DNA of 64,000 nt from Piscicola geometra (GCA_943735955.1 OX030957.1:13333861-13397860), one strand, 5' to 3'. Positions 1 through 32,194 are shown, counted from the first letter of the stretch. Made by a program: numbers and translations. The notes: generated from the letters alone by a model not told the origin.

Positions 1-202
<202 letters not shown>

Positions 203-420
203 CTGGGTGGCTTGGTGTGGTTTAGTATATGGGGGATGGAGTTGAGAGTGGGAGGGTTGGAGGTGGAATGGGTGGGAGGTGTGAATGAATTAAGGGAATT
301 GATGGGGGAGAAGATCTTCTTGGAATGTGGAACAAAAGATATGAAAGATGGAAAAGTCAAAGTGGGTGTTGAAGCAAAAATGTTGTGGTTGTAGTGTTTC
401 TGCTGAAGTGTTGTGGTTGA

Positions 421-2731
421 AAGTGTGGTTGTGGGAGAGTGTGGTTGTGGGAGAGTTTGTTGTGGGAGAGTGTGGTTGTAGGAGAGTGTGGTTGTGGGAG
501 AGTGTGGTTGTGGGAGAGTGTGGTTGTGGGAGAGTGTGGTTGTGGGAGAGTGTGGTTGTGGGAGAGTGTGGTTGTGGGAGAGTGTGGTTGTGGGAGAGTG
601 TGGTTGTGGGAGAGTGTGGTTGTGGGAGAGTTTGTTGTGGGAGAGTGTGGTTGTGGGAGAGTGTTGTTGTGGGAGAGTTTGTTGTGGGAGAGTTTGTTGT
701 GGGAGAGTTTGTTGTGGGAGAGTGTGGTTGTGGGAGAGTTTGTTGTGGGAAAGTGTGGTTGTGGGAGAGTGTGGTTGTGGGAGAGTGTTGTTGTGGGAGA
801 GTGTGGTTGTGGGAGAGTGTGGTTGTGGGAGAGTGTGGTTGTGGGAGAGTGTGGTTGTGGGAGAGTGTGGTTGTGGGAGAGTTTGTTGTGGGAGAGTGTG
901 GTTGTGGGAGAGTGTTGTTGTGGGAGAGTTTGTTGTGGGAGAGTTTGTTGTGGGAGAGTTTGTTGTGGGAGAGTGTGGTTGTGGGAGAGTTTGTTGTGGG
1001 AAAGTGTGGTTGTGGGAGAGTTTGTTGTGGGAGAGTGTGGTTGTGGGAGAGTGTTGTTGTGGGAGAGTGTTGTTGTGGGAGAGTTTGTTGTGGGAGAGTG
1101 TGGTTGTGGGAGAGTGTGGTTGTGGGAGAGTGTGGTTGTGGGAGAGTGTGGTTGTGGGAGAGTTTGTTGTGGGAGAGTTTGTTGTGGGAGAGTGTGGTTG
1201 TGGGAGAGTGTGGTTGTGGGAGAGTGTGGTTGTGGGAGAGTGTGGTTGTGGGAGAGTGTGGTTGTGGGAGAGTGTGGTTGTGGGAGAGTGTGGTTGTGGG
1301 AGAGTGTGGTTGTGGGAGAGTGTGGTTGTGGGAGAGTGTGGTTGTGGGAGAGTGTGGTTGTGGGAGAGTGTGGTTGTGGGAAAGTGTGGTTGTGGGAGAG
1401 TGTGGTTGTGGGAGAGTGTGGTTGTGGGAGAGTTTGTTGTGGGAGAGTGTGGTTGTGGGAGAGTGTGGTTGTGGGAGAGTTTGTTGTGGGAGAGTTTGTT
1501 GTGGGAGAGTGTGGTTGTGGGAAAGTGTTGTTGTGGGAGAGTGTTGTTGTGGGAGAGTTTGTTGTGGGAGAGTTTGTTGTGGGAGAGTGTGGTTGTGGGA
1601 AAGTGTTGTTGTGGGAGAGTGTGGTTGTGGGAGAGTGTGGTTGTGGGAGAGTGTGGTTGTGGGAGAGTGTGGTTGTGGGAGAGTTTGTTGTGGGAGAGTT
1701 TGTTGTGGGAGAGTGTGGTTGTGGGAGAGTGTGGTTGTGGGAGAGTGTGGTTGTGGGAGAGTGTGGTTGTGGGAGAGTGTGGTTGTGGGAGAGTGTGGTT
1801 GTGGGAGAGTGTGGTTGTGGGAGAGTGTGGTTGTGGGAGAGTGTGGTTGTGGGAGAATGTTGTTGTGGGAGAGTGTGGTTGTGGGAGAGTGTGGTTGTGG
1901 GAGAGTGTGGTTGTGGGAGAGTGTGGTTGTGGGAGAGTTTGTTGTGGGAGAGTGTGGTTGTGGGAGAGTGTGGTTGTGGGAGAGTTTGTTGTGGGAGAGT
2001 TTGTTGTGGGAGAGTGTGGTTGTGGGAAAGTGTTGTTGTGGGAGAGTGTGGTTGTGGGAGAGTTTGTTGTGGGAGAGTGTGGTTGTGGGAGAGTGTGGTT
2101 GTGGGAGAGTTTGTTGTGGGAGAGTTTGTTGTGGGAGAGTGTGGTTGTGGGAAAGTGTTGTTGTGGGAGAGTGTTGTTGTGGGAGAGTTTGTTGTGGGAG
2201 AGTTTGTTGTGGGAGAGTGTGGTTGTGGGAAAGTGTTGTTGTGGGAGAGTGTGGTTGTGGGAGAGTGTGGTTGTGGGAGAGTGTGGTTGTGGGAGAGTGT
2301 GGTTGTGGGAGAGTTTGTTGTGGGAGAGTTTGTTGTGGGAGAGTGTGGTTGTGGGAGAGTGTGGTTGTGGGAGAGTGTGGTTGTGGGAGAGTGTGGTTGT
2401 GGGAGAGTGTGGTTGTGGGAGAGTGTGGTTGTGGGAGAGTGTGGTTGTGGGAGAGTGTGGTTGTGGGAGAGTGTGGTTGTGGGAGAGTGTGGTTGTGGGA
2501 GAGTGTTGTTGTGGGAGAGTGTGGTTGTGGGAGAGTGTGGTTGTGGGAGAGTGTGGTTGTGGGAGAGTGTGGTTGTGGGAGAGTTTGTTGTGGGAGAGTG
2601 TGGTTGTGGGAGAGTGTGGTTGTGGGAGAGTTTGTTGTGGGAGAGTTTGTTGTGGGAGAGTGTGGTTGTGGGAAAGTGTTGTTGTGGGAGAGTGTTGTTG
2701 TGGGAGAGTTTGTTGTGGGAGAGTTTGTTGC
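421..2731. repeat. 2.3 kb minisatellite, 15-16 bp unit (GTGTGGTTGTGGGAGA family)
   Basis: About 145 units of GTGTGGTTGTGGGAGA, mixed with the 15-mer GTTTGTTGTGGGAGA, a GTGTTG variant and a rarer GGGAAA variant. Stop codons are absent from several frames on both strands, so the long frames here are artefacts. The same variant order appears near 1501 and near 2131 (shift about 630 bp) and again near 2652, so whole blocks of units were duplicated. Confidence 0.95.
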
Positions 2732-2811
2732 AGCTTCTCAAAGAGTGGAGGGCTCAACAGTGTTTTCAATTCGTGCTTGAAACAATATTTAGTAGTTGAT
2801 GATGTTTATGC

Positions 2812-3012
2812 CTGATGATGATGATGAAAATACTTATGATGAAGGTTGTGGTGATGATGATGATGATTTGATGATGTGGTGGTAATGATGATGATGAAGG
2901 TGATGATGATGATGATGATGACGAGATGATGATGATGTGATGATGTGGTGGTAATGATGAGGATGAAGGTGATTATGATGATGATGATGACGAGGTGATG
3001 ATGTGGTGGTAA
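2812..3012. repeat. Imperfect (GAT)n trinucleotide tract
   Basis: GAT/GATGAA/GTGGTAAT repeats with a degenerate period of about 60 bp. Bases 3013-3250 that follow are AT-rich, with no coding signal. Confidence 0.85.
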
Positions 3013-3254
3013 TGCTAATGCTGACCAGTTGCATCAATCAACATGCAACAGAAGGAAGGGGAAGATGGTGTTTAGTTTGGACACTTCTTTGTTTTAAATT
3101 TGTTAATCATTTAAATTTATTAATATATGTCTTTTATTTATATTTAAAATTTATTATTTTTTTGAATTTAGTCAACAAAAATTTTTAATGTAGATTTAAA
3201 AAAAATTTAGTCAGTAAAAATTTAAAAAATTCAAATGAAAATTCAAATAGAAAA

Positions 3255-3722
3255 TGAAGGAAAAGAATGACAGAAAGAAGGACAAAAGGAAAGACAAAAG
3301 GAAGTACAGAAGGAAGAACAGAAGGAAGAACAGAAGGAAAAACAGAAGGAAGGACAGAAGGAAGGACAGAAGAAAGAACAGAAGGAAGGACAGAAAGAAG
3401 GACAGAAGGAAGGACAGAAGGAAGGACAGAAGGAAGAACAGAAGGAAGGACAGAAGGAAGGACAGAAGGAAGAACAGAAGGAAGGACAGAAGGAAGGACA
3501 GAAGGAAGAACAGAAGGAAGGACAGAAGGAAGGACAGAAGGAAGGACAGAAGGAAAAACAGAAGGAAGGACAGAAGGAAGGACAGAAGGAAAGACAGAAG
3601 GAAGGAAAGAAGGAAGGACAAAAGGAAAGACAGAAGGAAAGACAGAAGGAAGGACAGAAGGAAAGACAGAAGGAAGGACAGAAGGAAGGACAGAAGGAAG
3701 GACAGAAGGAAGGACAGAAGAG
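3255..3722. repeat. 12-bp minisatellite, unit GGAAGGACAGAA
   Basis: About 38 copies of a purine-rich 12-mer with point variants. Because 12 is a multiple of 3 it reads as repeated tetrapeptides in several frames; no gene is implied. Confidence 0.95.
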
Positions 3723-3790
3723 GGCCAGAGGCATGTATTAGGCAAGTATTTGAAGAGTAAGCTCCTCTTTAGGTGGTTATGTAAGACATG

Positions 3791-4020
3791 CTGATGATGA
3801 TGATGATGACGATGATGATGATGATGATGATGACGATGATGATGATGATGACGATGATGATGATGACGATGATGATGATGATGATGCTGATGATGATGAC
3901 GGCGATGATGGTGATGATGATGACGATGATGATGCTGATGATGCTGATGATGATGATGATGACGATGATGATGCTGATGATGACGATGATGCTGATGCTG
4001 ATGATGACGATGATGATGAT
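3791..4020. repeat. (GAT)n with GAC and GCT variants
   Basis: Trinucleotide array in which GAC and GCT interruptions recur. Stop-free on the minus strand as poly-Ser/Ala, judged non-coding. Confidence 0.9.
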
Positions 4021-4075
4021 GTTTTATTCCGGAAATGGCTAAGACACTCGCAAGTTATTGCGCGCGTATGCAAGA

Positions 4076-4470
4076 AGTGATGATGGAGGGAAGGTGAAGA
4101 AGAAGAAGTGATGATGGAGGGAAGGTGAAGAAGAAGAAGTGATGATGGAGGGAAGGTGAAGAAGAAGAAGTGATGATGGAGGGAAGGTGAAGAAGAAGAA
4201 GTGATGATGGAGGGAAGGTGAAGAAGATGAAGTGATGATGGAGGGAAGGTGAAGAAGAAGAAGTGATGATGGAGGGAAGGTGAAGAAGAAGAAGTGATGA
4301 TGGAGGGAAGGTGAAGAAGAAGAAGTGATGATGGAGGGAAGGTGAAGAAGAAGAAGAAGAAGTGATGATGGAGGGAAGGTGAAGAAGAAGAAGAAGTGAT
4401 GATGGAGGGAAGGTGAAGAAGAAGAAGAAGTGATGATGGAGGGAAGGTGAAGAAGAAGAAGAAGAAGTGT
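4076..4470. repeat. Minisatellite, 28-37 bp unit (GTGATGATGGAGGGAAGGTG plus (AAG)n)
   Basis: About 12 copies. Unit length varies because the internal (AAG)n run grows from 3 to 5 copies toward the right end, so a microsatellite is expanding inside a minisatellite unit. The flank to 4700 is purine-rich with no identified exon. Confidence 0.93.
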
Positions 4471-5003
4471 GATAAGGAGGAGTGTTGTTGATAGCAGAGA
4501 CGCCTGCTGTGGCATGATGATAGTGTTCTTATCAACAACGACAACGATGTGGGTGGGTGGGATTAGCGAGGTGTTTATAGGGGGAGGGGAGAGAGGGAGG
4601 TGAGAGAGAAGGAGAGGGAGAGGGAAGGAAGGTGAAAGGAGGGGAGGAGGGGGTGATAAAAGTGGATTACAACAACAACAGCTGTAAAGAGGAGTTGTCA
4701 TGTCGTTAAATAATCACTGGTCAGTTGTGCATCCATGCCGCAGGCCATGCCAAGTGTGTGTCTTTAGGAGAGGATGAGGATGCATAAGGTGAATGATGGA
4801 TGGGTGGGTAGAAAAGAATGGATGGATTGATGGATTAAAGGATGGATGGGGTGAAGAAGGATAAGTGGAAAAAAGATTGATTGATGGATGAAAACTTTTG
4901 AAGGGTCTTACTACATGACCTTGTTGGCTGAACAGTTTGCAAAAGTCGAAACAAATACTGACTAAAGGAAAGAGTTGAAAACAAGAAGAAGAAGAAGATA
5001 AAC

Positions 5004-5268
5004 CTGTGTGGTTGTTGTCGTGCGGCAGTGAGGGAAGATGGAGTGTTGTTGTTGTTGTTGTTGTTGTTGTTGGCATGGGGAGAGAGGTGTCTTGTCCTTC
5101 AGGTTTGAAGAATTTATTGATTTTGAAGTGAGTGCTGTTGTTGTTGTTGTCGTGCTTGTTGTTGAGTTGTAAAGTGTTGCCAAGGGTTCCATTACTTTTT
5201 TGTTTGTTTTTGTTGTTGGTGATGAGGTTGTTGGTGAGGGTTTGGCTAGTATAAGTTGTTGACAAATG

Positions 5269-5304
<36 letters not shown>

Positions 5305-6015
5305 CAGGTTAATGAAAGCATTAGAAAAACCCCCGACTTGTTTTGTGTTGTTGTAGTTGATTGAGTTGTTGTAGTTGATTGTGTTGTTGTTGTGGTCTGC
5401 TTTAAAGTTATCTGTTTTATTGTGGTTGGAATTTGCACTTGCAGATATCTCAGAGTCAGACAGTTGCTTGTTAGTTGGTTGTTGTTGTTGTTGTATGCTT
5501 GTTTGAGTGTTGTCTTTGTTGATTCTCTTGTTGAAGCCACAACAAAACGAGTCACTAGTTGCTTTCTTGCGGTTCAGGTGCATCGGATCCACTTGCTGAG
5601 GCTTGCCTTGGCCACTGAGTTCCTTTTTAAATAATTTAACCTTGGATTCACCACTATTTGAACCATCATCATCATCATCACCGCCATCATCATCGTCATC
5701 ATGACTGGATGTCTTTTCAATTGTTTGAAAGTTGTTCAAAGTTTCGTGGTTCGGACTTATGAAGGGGTTGACGAGAGGGTCGGAAAAGAAAAGGGGGTTG
5801 TTGACCAGATGGAGAGGCTGTAGGTTGTCAACAAGGTCATCGGAATTGAAATCAAACTTTGGAAGGCTCGGATATTTCTGGGGGTTCGGATATTTAGGGG
5901 TGTTTCCATGTTTTGAGATTGCCATTTCCGAGGCGACCATTCTGAAGACTGCTTCCTTGCACTTGAGGTAGTGCAGGTAGTCGGTGCTGAAGGTCTGCAC
6001 TCCGAACCAACTCAT
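5004..6015 (-). CDS. First exon of an unrecognised Asn/Ser-rich protein
   Basis: I do not recognise this protein. The frame starts at 6015 (MSWFGVQTFSTDYLHYLKCK), has a non-repetitive first 100 residues, an acidic run (DDDDDGGDDDDD), a short Cys pair (FCCGFNKR) and then long Asn, Gln and Thr runs made by (AAC)n. The frame stays open to 4714, but a donor at 5004 (CACACAG/GTTTAT), followed at once by a (CTT)n tract, is a likely exon end, and a pyrimidine-rich acceptor near 4965 could start the next exon. TATA-like elements lie just upstream of the start, supporting a real gene. Low-complexity Asn tracts are common in animal RNA-binding or transcriptional regulators, but no domain supports a function. 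Downstream exons were not found. Confidence 0.55.
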
Positions 6016-6052
6016 CTTCTCCGAGTTTCGGGGATAAGGGGGGCAGATTTGG

Positions 6053-6125
6053 GTTTGTTTTATAGGAGAGGGGGAGGAAGAGAGGGGGTGAAGAGTTGTG
6101 AAAGGTTGAAGTTGGTTTTATAAAA
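6053..6125 (-). promoter_or_regulatory. Duplicated TATA-like core promoter candidates
   Basis: On the minus strand, TATAAAAC near 6056 and TTTATAAAA near 6119 lie about 40 and 105 bp upstream of the start codon at 6015. Both sit in similar purine-rich contexts (GGAGAGGGGG or GGGGAG neighbours), and a third related block without a TATA lies near 6155-6175. This looks like a promoter region partly copied in tandem. Confidence 0.4.
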
Positions 6126-6446
6126 GGGGAGAAGGAAGGAAGGAAGGATTCAGGTTGTTTCAATAGGAGAGGGGGGAAAAGAAGGTGCTTGTGTCAGAAC
6201 TAAAGAGAGGGTGGTGGTGCTTAAAGATGAAAAAGTTGATTTAGAACTGGCAAGAATTGTTTGCGACTAGTGAGATTCCCAAATAACTTTGAAATTAATT
6301 TCACTGATTATATTATTTTTAAATAATTCAAACAATTCTTGAAACTATTTTTTTAAACGTTACTCTAGTTCACTTTCGATATTACCAACCAGCACTTTTG
6401 CACTTTAAGTAGTGAGATCCACACGTAATTAGCAGAAAAACCTTCA

Positions 6447-6530
6447 AAACTCAAGCACAATTACTCAACAAGATCCGAACAAACCTTCAGAACTCAAGCA
6501 CAATTACTCAACAAGATCCGAACCAACCTC
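6447..6530. repeat. Two-copy 41-bp tandem duplication
   Basis: The segment AACTCAAGCACAATTACTCA with its following AACAAGATCCGAAC block occurs twice in tandem with minimal divergence, upstream of the 6015 gene. The rest of 6180-6840 shows no coding signal. Confidence 0.8.
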
Positions 6531-6847
6531 AAGGTGACTCGTTCGAATCCACAGTCTTTCAAAGCTCTTTAAAACGTGGAATTCTTCTTCAAATTGATCT
6601 TTCAAACCTGCCAATTATTCCTTCCTCGTTCGCCCGAGATCTTTCACTCCCTCGACCCGCGAGAATCCATCGGCGGGGAAGCAAAAAATTACGCCTAGAA
6701 TTCCAACACTGCACAAGCGGCGTGCAAGCAATTACGCAAGGTCCATTCTCCCACCATCGACACACCTGTTTAAACATCATCTCTTCTACGGGCTTCTTTA
6801 TATAAACTATGCCGTATACCCTACACACTCCATGCACCCATACAATT

Positions 6848-7140
6848 GAAGCATATACGCTTGTGTATGTATTTATGTGTATGTATCTATGTGTATGTAT
6901 GTATGTGTATGTATCTATGTGTATGTATCTATGTGTATGTATCTATGTGTATGTATCTATGTGTATGTATCTATGTGTATGTATATATGTGTATGTATGT
7001 GTATTTATATATGTTTGTGTATGTATGTATGTATGTGTATGCATGTATGTTTGTGTATGTCTGTTTGTATGTGTATGTATGTATGTTTATGTATGTATGT
7101 ATGTTTATGTATGTATGCATGTTTATGTATGTATGTTTAA
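6848..7140. repeat. (TATG)n-type tetranucleotide/12-bp repeat
   Basis: Alternating GTATGTATCTATGT and GTATGTATGTTT units. The poly-Cys/Tyr/Met frames across it are repeat artefacts. Confidence 0.93.
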
Positions 7141-7282
7141 AACAGGAAACTAAAAGCTATAGTCGATAACAGAATTAGCCTGAACTACCCAAGTGCACGA
7201 TGGTGAGTGGGGAGTGGAGTTGGTGGTTGTGGAAGACGATGGAGCTGAAAGTTCTTGCATCATCGGTCGACAAAATGAAAAT

Positions 7283-7418
7283 ATTACCGCCACCATCATC
7301 ATCATCTTCACCATCTTCGTCATCACCATCATCATCATCTTCACCATCTTCGTCATCACCATCATCATCATCCTCTTCACAATCATCATCATCACTATCA
7401 CCATCATCCTCATCATAG
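7283..7418. repeat. (CAT)n with CTTCACCATCTTCGT units
   Basis: Trinucleotide-based array of CATCATCATCATCTTCACC-like units. No exon is associated with it. Confidence 0.85.
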
Positions 7419-9190
7419 TGATAAAAGATTATATATCAAAAAAATATTCCACCATTTGACTGGAACGAATATATTTAATCTTTAGCAATTTCCATTAAAT
7501 ACGCGTGAATCAGGCATTACACGAATGTCCAGTACTTTCAGGTCTTACGGGAAAAACATGTGTTTTGACTGTAACATCCACTACGTATGTGCATTCACAA
7601 AGTTTAGAGAAGTCTACTTTTTGCTTTTATAACCCCATGAAACAAACAAATCCTCAAGTTAAACTCTAATTACAACTCAAAATCGTCAAAGTTTTAATTA
7701 AATTATTTTATTATTATTATTTGAACTAATTGAATACTTGTTGCAACTATCATCAACACACATTACAAAACCACATTAAATTGATCGTGTAAACATTCAT
7801 CTCAAAACCCGTCTCCAATTAAGTGGCCAGATCAATTACCAATTAATTCTAATTGGATTCAAACTCTAGCTTCCTATTGGCTGCTACAAACTCTAACAGG
7901 TTGAATTCTCGGGTTCTGATTGGTGGGAGTTCGTGAATGGCATGTTCATCACATCTGATTCGTTGTTGTTGTTGTCTTGTGTGTGTGCAGCTTTAAGACG
8001 TCTTGAAAGTCTTTAGACTATATTACATTATTTGTTATTGTATATTATTTATTCCTGTATAGACTATATTCCTTAGTCTGAACCAACCCCCAAGACTTGT
8101 GTGTCTTCAGAGATTATTTAATTTTAAAGACACAATCCAGACAAAAAGAAGTAAATTTGATTAAATTATTTTTCAATAAAAGGAAGCGCTACAACGACTA
8201 GTAAGCCACCTTCTTGCTTGAGACTTTCTGAATAAGCAATGGAGCTCGCTGCAAGAAAATAACGAAGGAACAACGAAGAATGCAGCATAATGCCCTCCCA
8301 GCCACATCTCTTCGACACTCAGTGCATCAATCCGTTGATGGAGTGTTTAATGGCTTCTGCTGATGCGTCTATAATTGGCTAATTAGACTAATTGTTAGGT
8401 GCGTAAGATATTGCTTCATGCCCTCTTGAGTAGTTTTTTTAGAATTGTAAAGTGGGTCAATCAATCCATTAGAGAATCAGTTGGGGGTTTTAGTTCATTT
8501 AATTGAAGAACTAATGGGATAATCAGTTTGTTTACTAACTAATTGAAGGAAAAAACTAATAGGATAATGAGCTGGTTTTTGTTGACTCATTAAACTAAGT
8601 AACTAATTGGATAATCAGTTGGTTTGCTCAACTCTACTCAATCTTTCCCGCCATTAATCACAATGTTTGCTGCGAAGGTAGAGGGAGCGTTGATGCTAAT
8701 CTTGGAAATGTAGTACCCAAGAAATTTATGATTACAAATTCCCAACAGGCTATAACACAAGTTATCTCCAATTGTTTGTGATATATTGAGAGAGAGAGAA
8801 GTTAATGAAGTTAATGTTAATTAATAATATTAGTGTATAATAATGATATAATAAAAAAAAGTATTTTAATTTATTTCGCATTAAAAAAAATATTTAAAAT
8901 AAATAATAAGATGATGAAAAAATAAATAATTTTAAAAAAAAGAAAAGAAAGAAAAAGAAAAAAATAGTTAAAATAAAAAAATTCCAAATTAATAATATAA
9001 TAAAAAATATTTAAATAATTATTTTAAATAAATAATAGGATAAAAATAAAGAAAGTGAAATTTAAAAAAAAATAATAACACGAAGAAAAATATTATAAAT
9101 AAAAAGGATCTAAAAACAAAGATTTAAAGAAAACAAGGATACGAACATCAAAAGGAGCAATAGATCACGTGTATTGAAAACGCATCTAGT
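7419..9190. other. Gene-free AT-rich intergenic DNA
   Basis: I see no gene. Bases 8455-8640 hold about four diverged copies of a 45-bp unit with core AACTAATNGGATAATCAGTT. Bases 8780-9130 are almost purely A/T with poly-A and AATAAT tracts. Confidence 0.7.
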
Positions 9191-9195
9191 CTATG

Positions 9196-9955
9196 TTGCA
9201 CTCCACTCCACTCCACTCCCTTCCACTCCCCTCCACTCCACTCCACTACACTACACTCCACTACACTCCACTCCACTCCACTCCACTACACTCCACTACA
9301 CTCCACTACACTCCACTCCACTCCACTTTCTTCCACTCCCCTCCACTCCACTCCACTACACTACACTACACTACACTCCACTCCACTCCACTCCACTCCA
9401 CTCCAATCCATTCCACTCCACTCCACTACACTCCACTCCACTCCACTCCACTCCACTCCACCACACTTCACTACACTCCACTCCACTACAATACACTCCA
9501 CTCCATTCTACTCCATTCCACTCCACTCCACTCCACTCCACTCCACTTCCTTACACTCCCCTCCACTCCACTCCACTCCACTACACTCCACTCCACTCCA
9601 CTTCCTTCCACTCCCCTCCACTCCACTCCACTTCCTTCCACTCCACTCCATTCCACTCCACTCCACTACACTCCATTCTACTCCACTACATTCTACTCCA
9701 CTCCATTCCACACCACTCCACACCACTCCATTCCACACCACTCCACACCACTCCATTCCACTCCACTCCATTCCACTCCACTCCACTCCACTCCACTCCA
9801 TTCTACTCCACTCCACTCCACTCCACTCCACTACACTCCATTCCACTCCACTCCACTCCACTCCACTCCACTCCACTCCACTCCACTACACTACACTCCA
9901 CTCCATTCTACTCCACTCCACTCCACTCCACTACAATACACTCCACCACACAGGC
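9196..9955. repeat. (CCACT)n pentanucleotide satellite
   Basis: About 150 copies of a 5-mer (CCACT with CTACA, CATTC and CTTCC variants). Because 5 is not a multiple of 3, all three frames read as HSTPL/LHSTP repeats, none coding. Confidence 0.96.
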
Positions 9956-10164
9956 AAGCAAGTAAGAATCGACAGCACACGCATGAGCAGTAATGATGCA
10001 CAAGCGACCTCTTGCCTCGGAAACCTTTGAGCGATCCATCAGCGCTCCTCTTCCTATCACCTCCGCTCCTTTACAATATGCAGCGCGCATCAGAGGCGTG
10101 CATGCTTGGAGAATGAATGGGGTAGATGGATGGACGGGTGGGAGGATGAAGTGGGAAGGAAGAG

Positions 10165-11142
10165 GATGAAAAGAAGGGTGGATGGATTGGAGGAGGGATG
10201 AGAGGAGGAAGGGTGAATGGAGGAAGAAGATGGGATGGGAGGATGGATGAGAGGAGGAAGGGTGAATGGAGGAAGATGGTGGGATGGGAGGATGGATGAG
10301 AGGAGGAAGGGTGAATAGAGGAAGAAGATGGTGGGATGGGAGGAGGGATAGGAGGAGGAAGGGTGAATAGAGGAAGAAGATGGTGGGATGGGAGGAGGGA
10401 TGAGAGGAGGAAGGGTGAATGGAGGAAGATGGTGGGATTGGAGGAGGGATGAGAGGAGGAAGGGTGAATAGAGGAAGATGGTGGGATGGGAGGATGGATG
10501 AGAAAAGGAAGGGTGAATAGAGGAAAATGGTGGGATGGGAGGAGGGATGAGAGGAGGAAGGGTGAATGGAGGAAGAAGATGGGATGGGAGGATGGATGAG
10601 AGGAGGAAGGGTGAATGGAAGAAGATGGTGGGATGGGAGGATGGATGAGAGGAGGAAGGGTGAATAGAGGAAGATGGTGGGATGGGAGGAGGGATGAGAG
10701 GAGGAAGGGTGAATAGAGGAAGATGGTGGGATGGGAGGAGGGATGAGAGGAGGAAGGGTGAATAGAGGAAGATGGTGGGATGGGAGGAGGGATGAGAGGA
10801 GGAAGGGTGAATAGAGGAAGATGGTGGGATGGGAGGAGGGATGAGAGGAGGAAGGGTGAATAGAGGAAGATGGTGGGATGGGAGGAGGGATGAGAGGAGG
10901 AAGGGTGAATGGAGGAAGAAGATGGTGGGATGGGAGGAGGGATGAGAGGAGGAAGGGTGAATAGAGGAAGATGGTGGGATGGGAGGAGGAAGGGTGAATA
11001 GAGGAAGATGGTGGGATGGGAGGAGGGATGAGAGGAGGAAGGGTGAATGGAGGAAGAAGATGGTGGGATGGGAAGAGGGATGAGAGGAGGAAGGGTGAAT
11101 AGAGGAAGAAGATGGTGGGATGGGAGGATGGATGAGAGGACA
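10165..11142. repeat. 49-bp minisatellite, about 20 copies
   Basis: Unit begins GGATGAGAGGAGGAAGGGTG and includes GAATAGAGGAAGATGGTGGG; spacing of GGATGAGAGG is 49 bp in the regular part (for example 10741 and 10790). Variants carry AGAAGA in place of AGA and GGATGG in place of GAGGG. The long minus-strand Pro/Ser/His frames are artefacts. Confidence 0.95.
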
Positions 11143-11145
11143 CCG

Positions 11146-12005
11146 AGGGTTTTTGATGGATGAGTTCTAAATATTTCGGAATCCAACTGAGCGCTATAAA
11201 CATTTAAGTATCATTAAGCGCTATAAAAAGTGCAAGATGATAATGAAGTCAATTAAAAATTAATATTAATGGAAATTTGTATGCAAGCTAGTTTTTTTAT
11301 AAATAACGAACTTCAGCAATGACACTCATGGCTAGGATGAGGGAGCCAAGTGGTCTGAAATGCTTTATTACCGAATCGAAAGTTCTAAATGTGGAAAGTT
11401 AATTTAAAAATCACAAACACACGAACGAGTGCAAACTAAAATAATCAGAAGCGAGGTGTTTAAATCAAATTAAAAATAAAATCACTCAAAAGAAACCTTC
11501 ACACCAAGCAGTCTCACACCAAGCACGCATTCACACTAAAGTGGTCACAACTCCTCAATGAAGTTTCAGGACAAACAATGCGACTAACTGCCGAGTGAGC
11601 ACACAAAGAACGTGAGAATAATAGAAATTAAAACAAAGATATATAAGTTAAACAATGGCGCAAACAGAGTTGCATTCGGAAGGAGAATGTACAAGATTTG
11701 AAAGCATGAAGCACCAGTGCTCAAGAACATCTGGAAGGTCTGCAAGGGGCGTTCGGGAAGAAATAGGATATAATTTATAACACCAATAATTATAACAATT
11801 TTAGAAATAAAAATTAATTTATAAACTGGTGACCAAGCTGACGTATCCACACTGCAAACTAACACACAATATGACCCCAAATCAGCCTACCATTACGATA
11901 CCACCACCACAAAACAACCCCACCAATTCACCACCACCAAACCACCCCATTACCACAACAACCAAGCCATCCAACACCACCACCAAGCCACCAAGCCACC
12001 ACCAC
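11146..12005. other. Intergenic DNA downstream of cyclin A
   Basis: No gene is recognised. It holds short duplications (GAGCGCTATAAA twice at 11190-11226; CACACCAAGC twice near 11500-11526) and a (CCAC/ACCACC)-rich tract at 11900-12003. A TTTATT at about 11368 (AATAAA on the minus strand) is a weak polyadenylation candidate for cyclin A. Confidence 0.5.
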
Positions 12006-17519
<5,514 letters not shown>

Positions 17520-18188
17520 TTCACTTGGAAAAGTTTTTTAGAAAACGAACTATTCTGGAGAAAAAAAATCATTATATTTATAAACTTAACTTTTTTTAAT
17601 TCTTATTTTATTTCATGGACTTAAAAAAGTTAATTTTTTACAAATTAATACTGGTTTTTTTGAATTTTATTATATTAAAAAGTTTTTCGCGAATATTTGA
17701 ATAAATGAAAAAATACTTTTATTACATTTATATTTCCAAATATACACAGTTTGTCAAAAAAATAAAAATTGACTAATGAGTTAAAAGTTTTAAATTTAAA
17801 CCACCACCTTGCTCTATTAGCAATTTAAATGCCAACGTATTTTTAAAAATGCTAAAAACTGGCAAATTGATAAAAATTTTCAAATATTTTATTCAAAAGT
17901 TAAACAAGTTCTGAATTGCCTTAAAATGCAAAAATATTCTCAAATTTTTTCGAAGGCTACAGTTAGAATTGAATTGAATAGAAGATTTAAATATCCCTCT
18001 TAGAAAGGCTGTACCGATGGTCTATTTAATTGGAAAGGAAAAAGATAGTACATTCTAATATATATTCACAGATGATACTTAAAAATTAATTGTGTTAAAT
18101 TAGTAAATAATATTTATTGAATTATTATTTTATTAACTAATCTTTTAAATGGTTTTCATAGCAACAATACTTAATGTTAAGTTAAGTC
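17520..18188. promoter_or_regulatory. Divergent intergenic region between cyclin A and ARMC3
   Basis: Only 669 bp separate the start codons of the minus-strand cyclin A and the plus-strand ARMC3. It is AT-rich, free of tandem repeats and without a clear TATA box. Its position suggests a shared bidirectional promoter; that is inference. Confidence 0.4.
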
Positions 18189-31967
<13,779 letters not shown>

Positions 31968-32194
31968 AGCTGGCGTGTGCTTCTTCAAATCCAAATAACT
32001 CCGTTTACAAAATGCACTTTTGCCTTTGATTTATGTTTAGTTGACCTATTTTTGTTTTTCGGTTTTCATTATTGAGTTTTGAATATTTTTCAGTTCACTT
32101 TTATTCAGACTTTAAGACATAAATTTAAAAGTTGGTATTAAGGATGCCTCATGAAACACGAATATTTTGGAGTCGTATTCTTATTCGACTCAGA

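Noticed and set aside
348..2815. Several overlapping frames of about 790 codons on both strands
   Set aside because: All are translations of the 15-16 bp minisatellite, which lacks stops in many frames; composition is purely repetitive.
9174..11203. Long His/Ser/Pro frames
   Set aside because: Translations of the 5-bp and 49-bp satellites in shifting frames.
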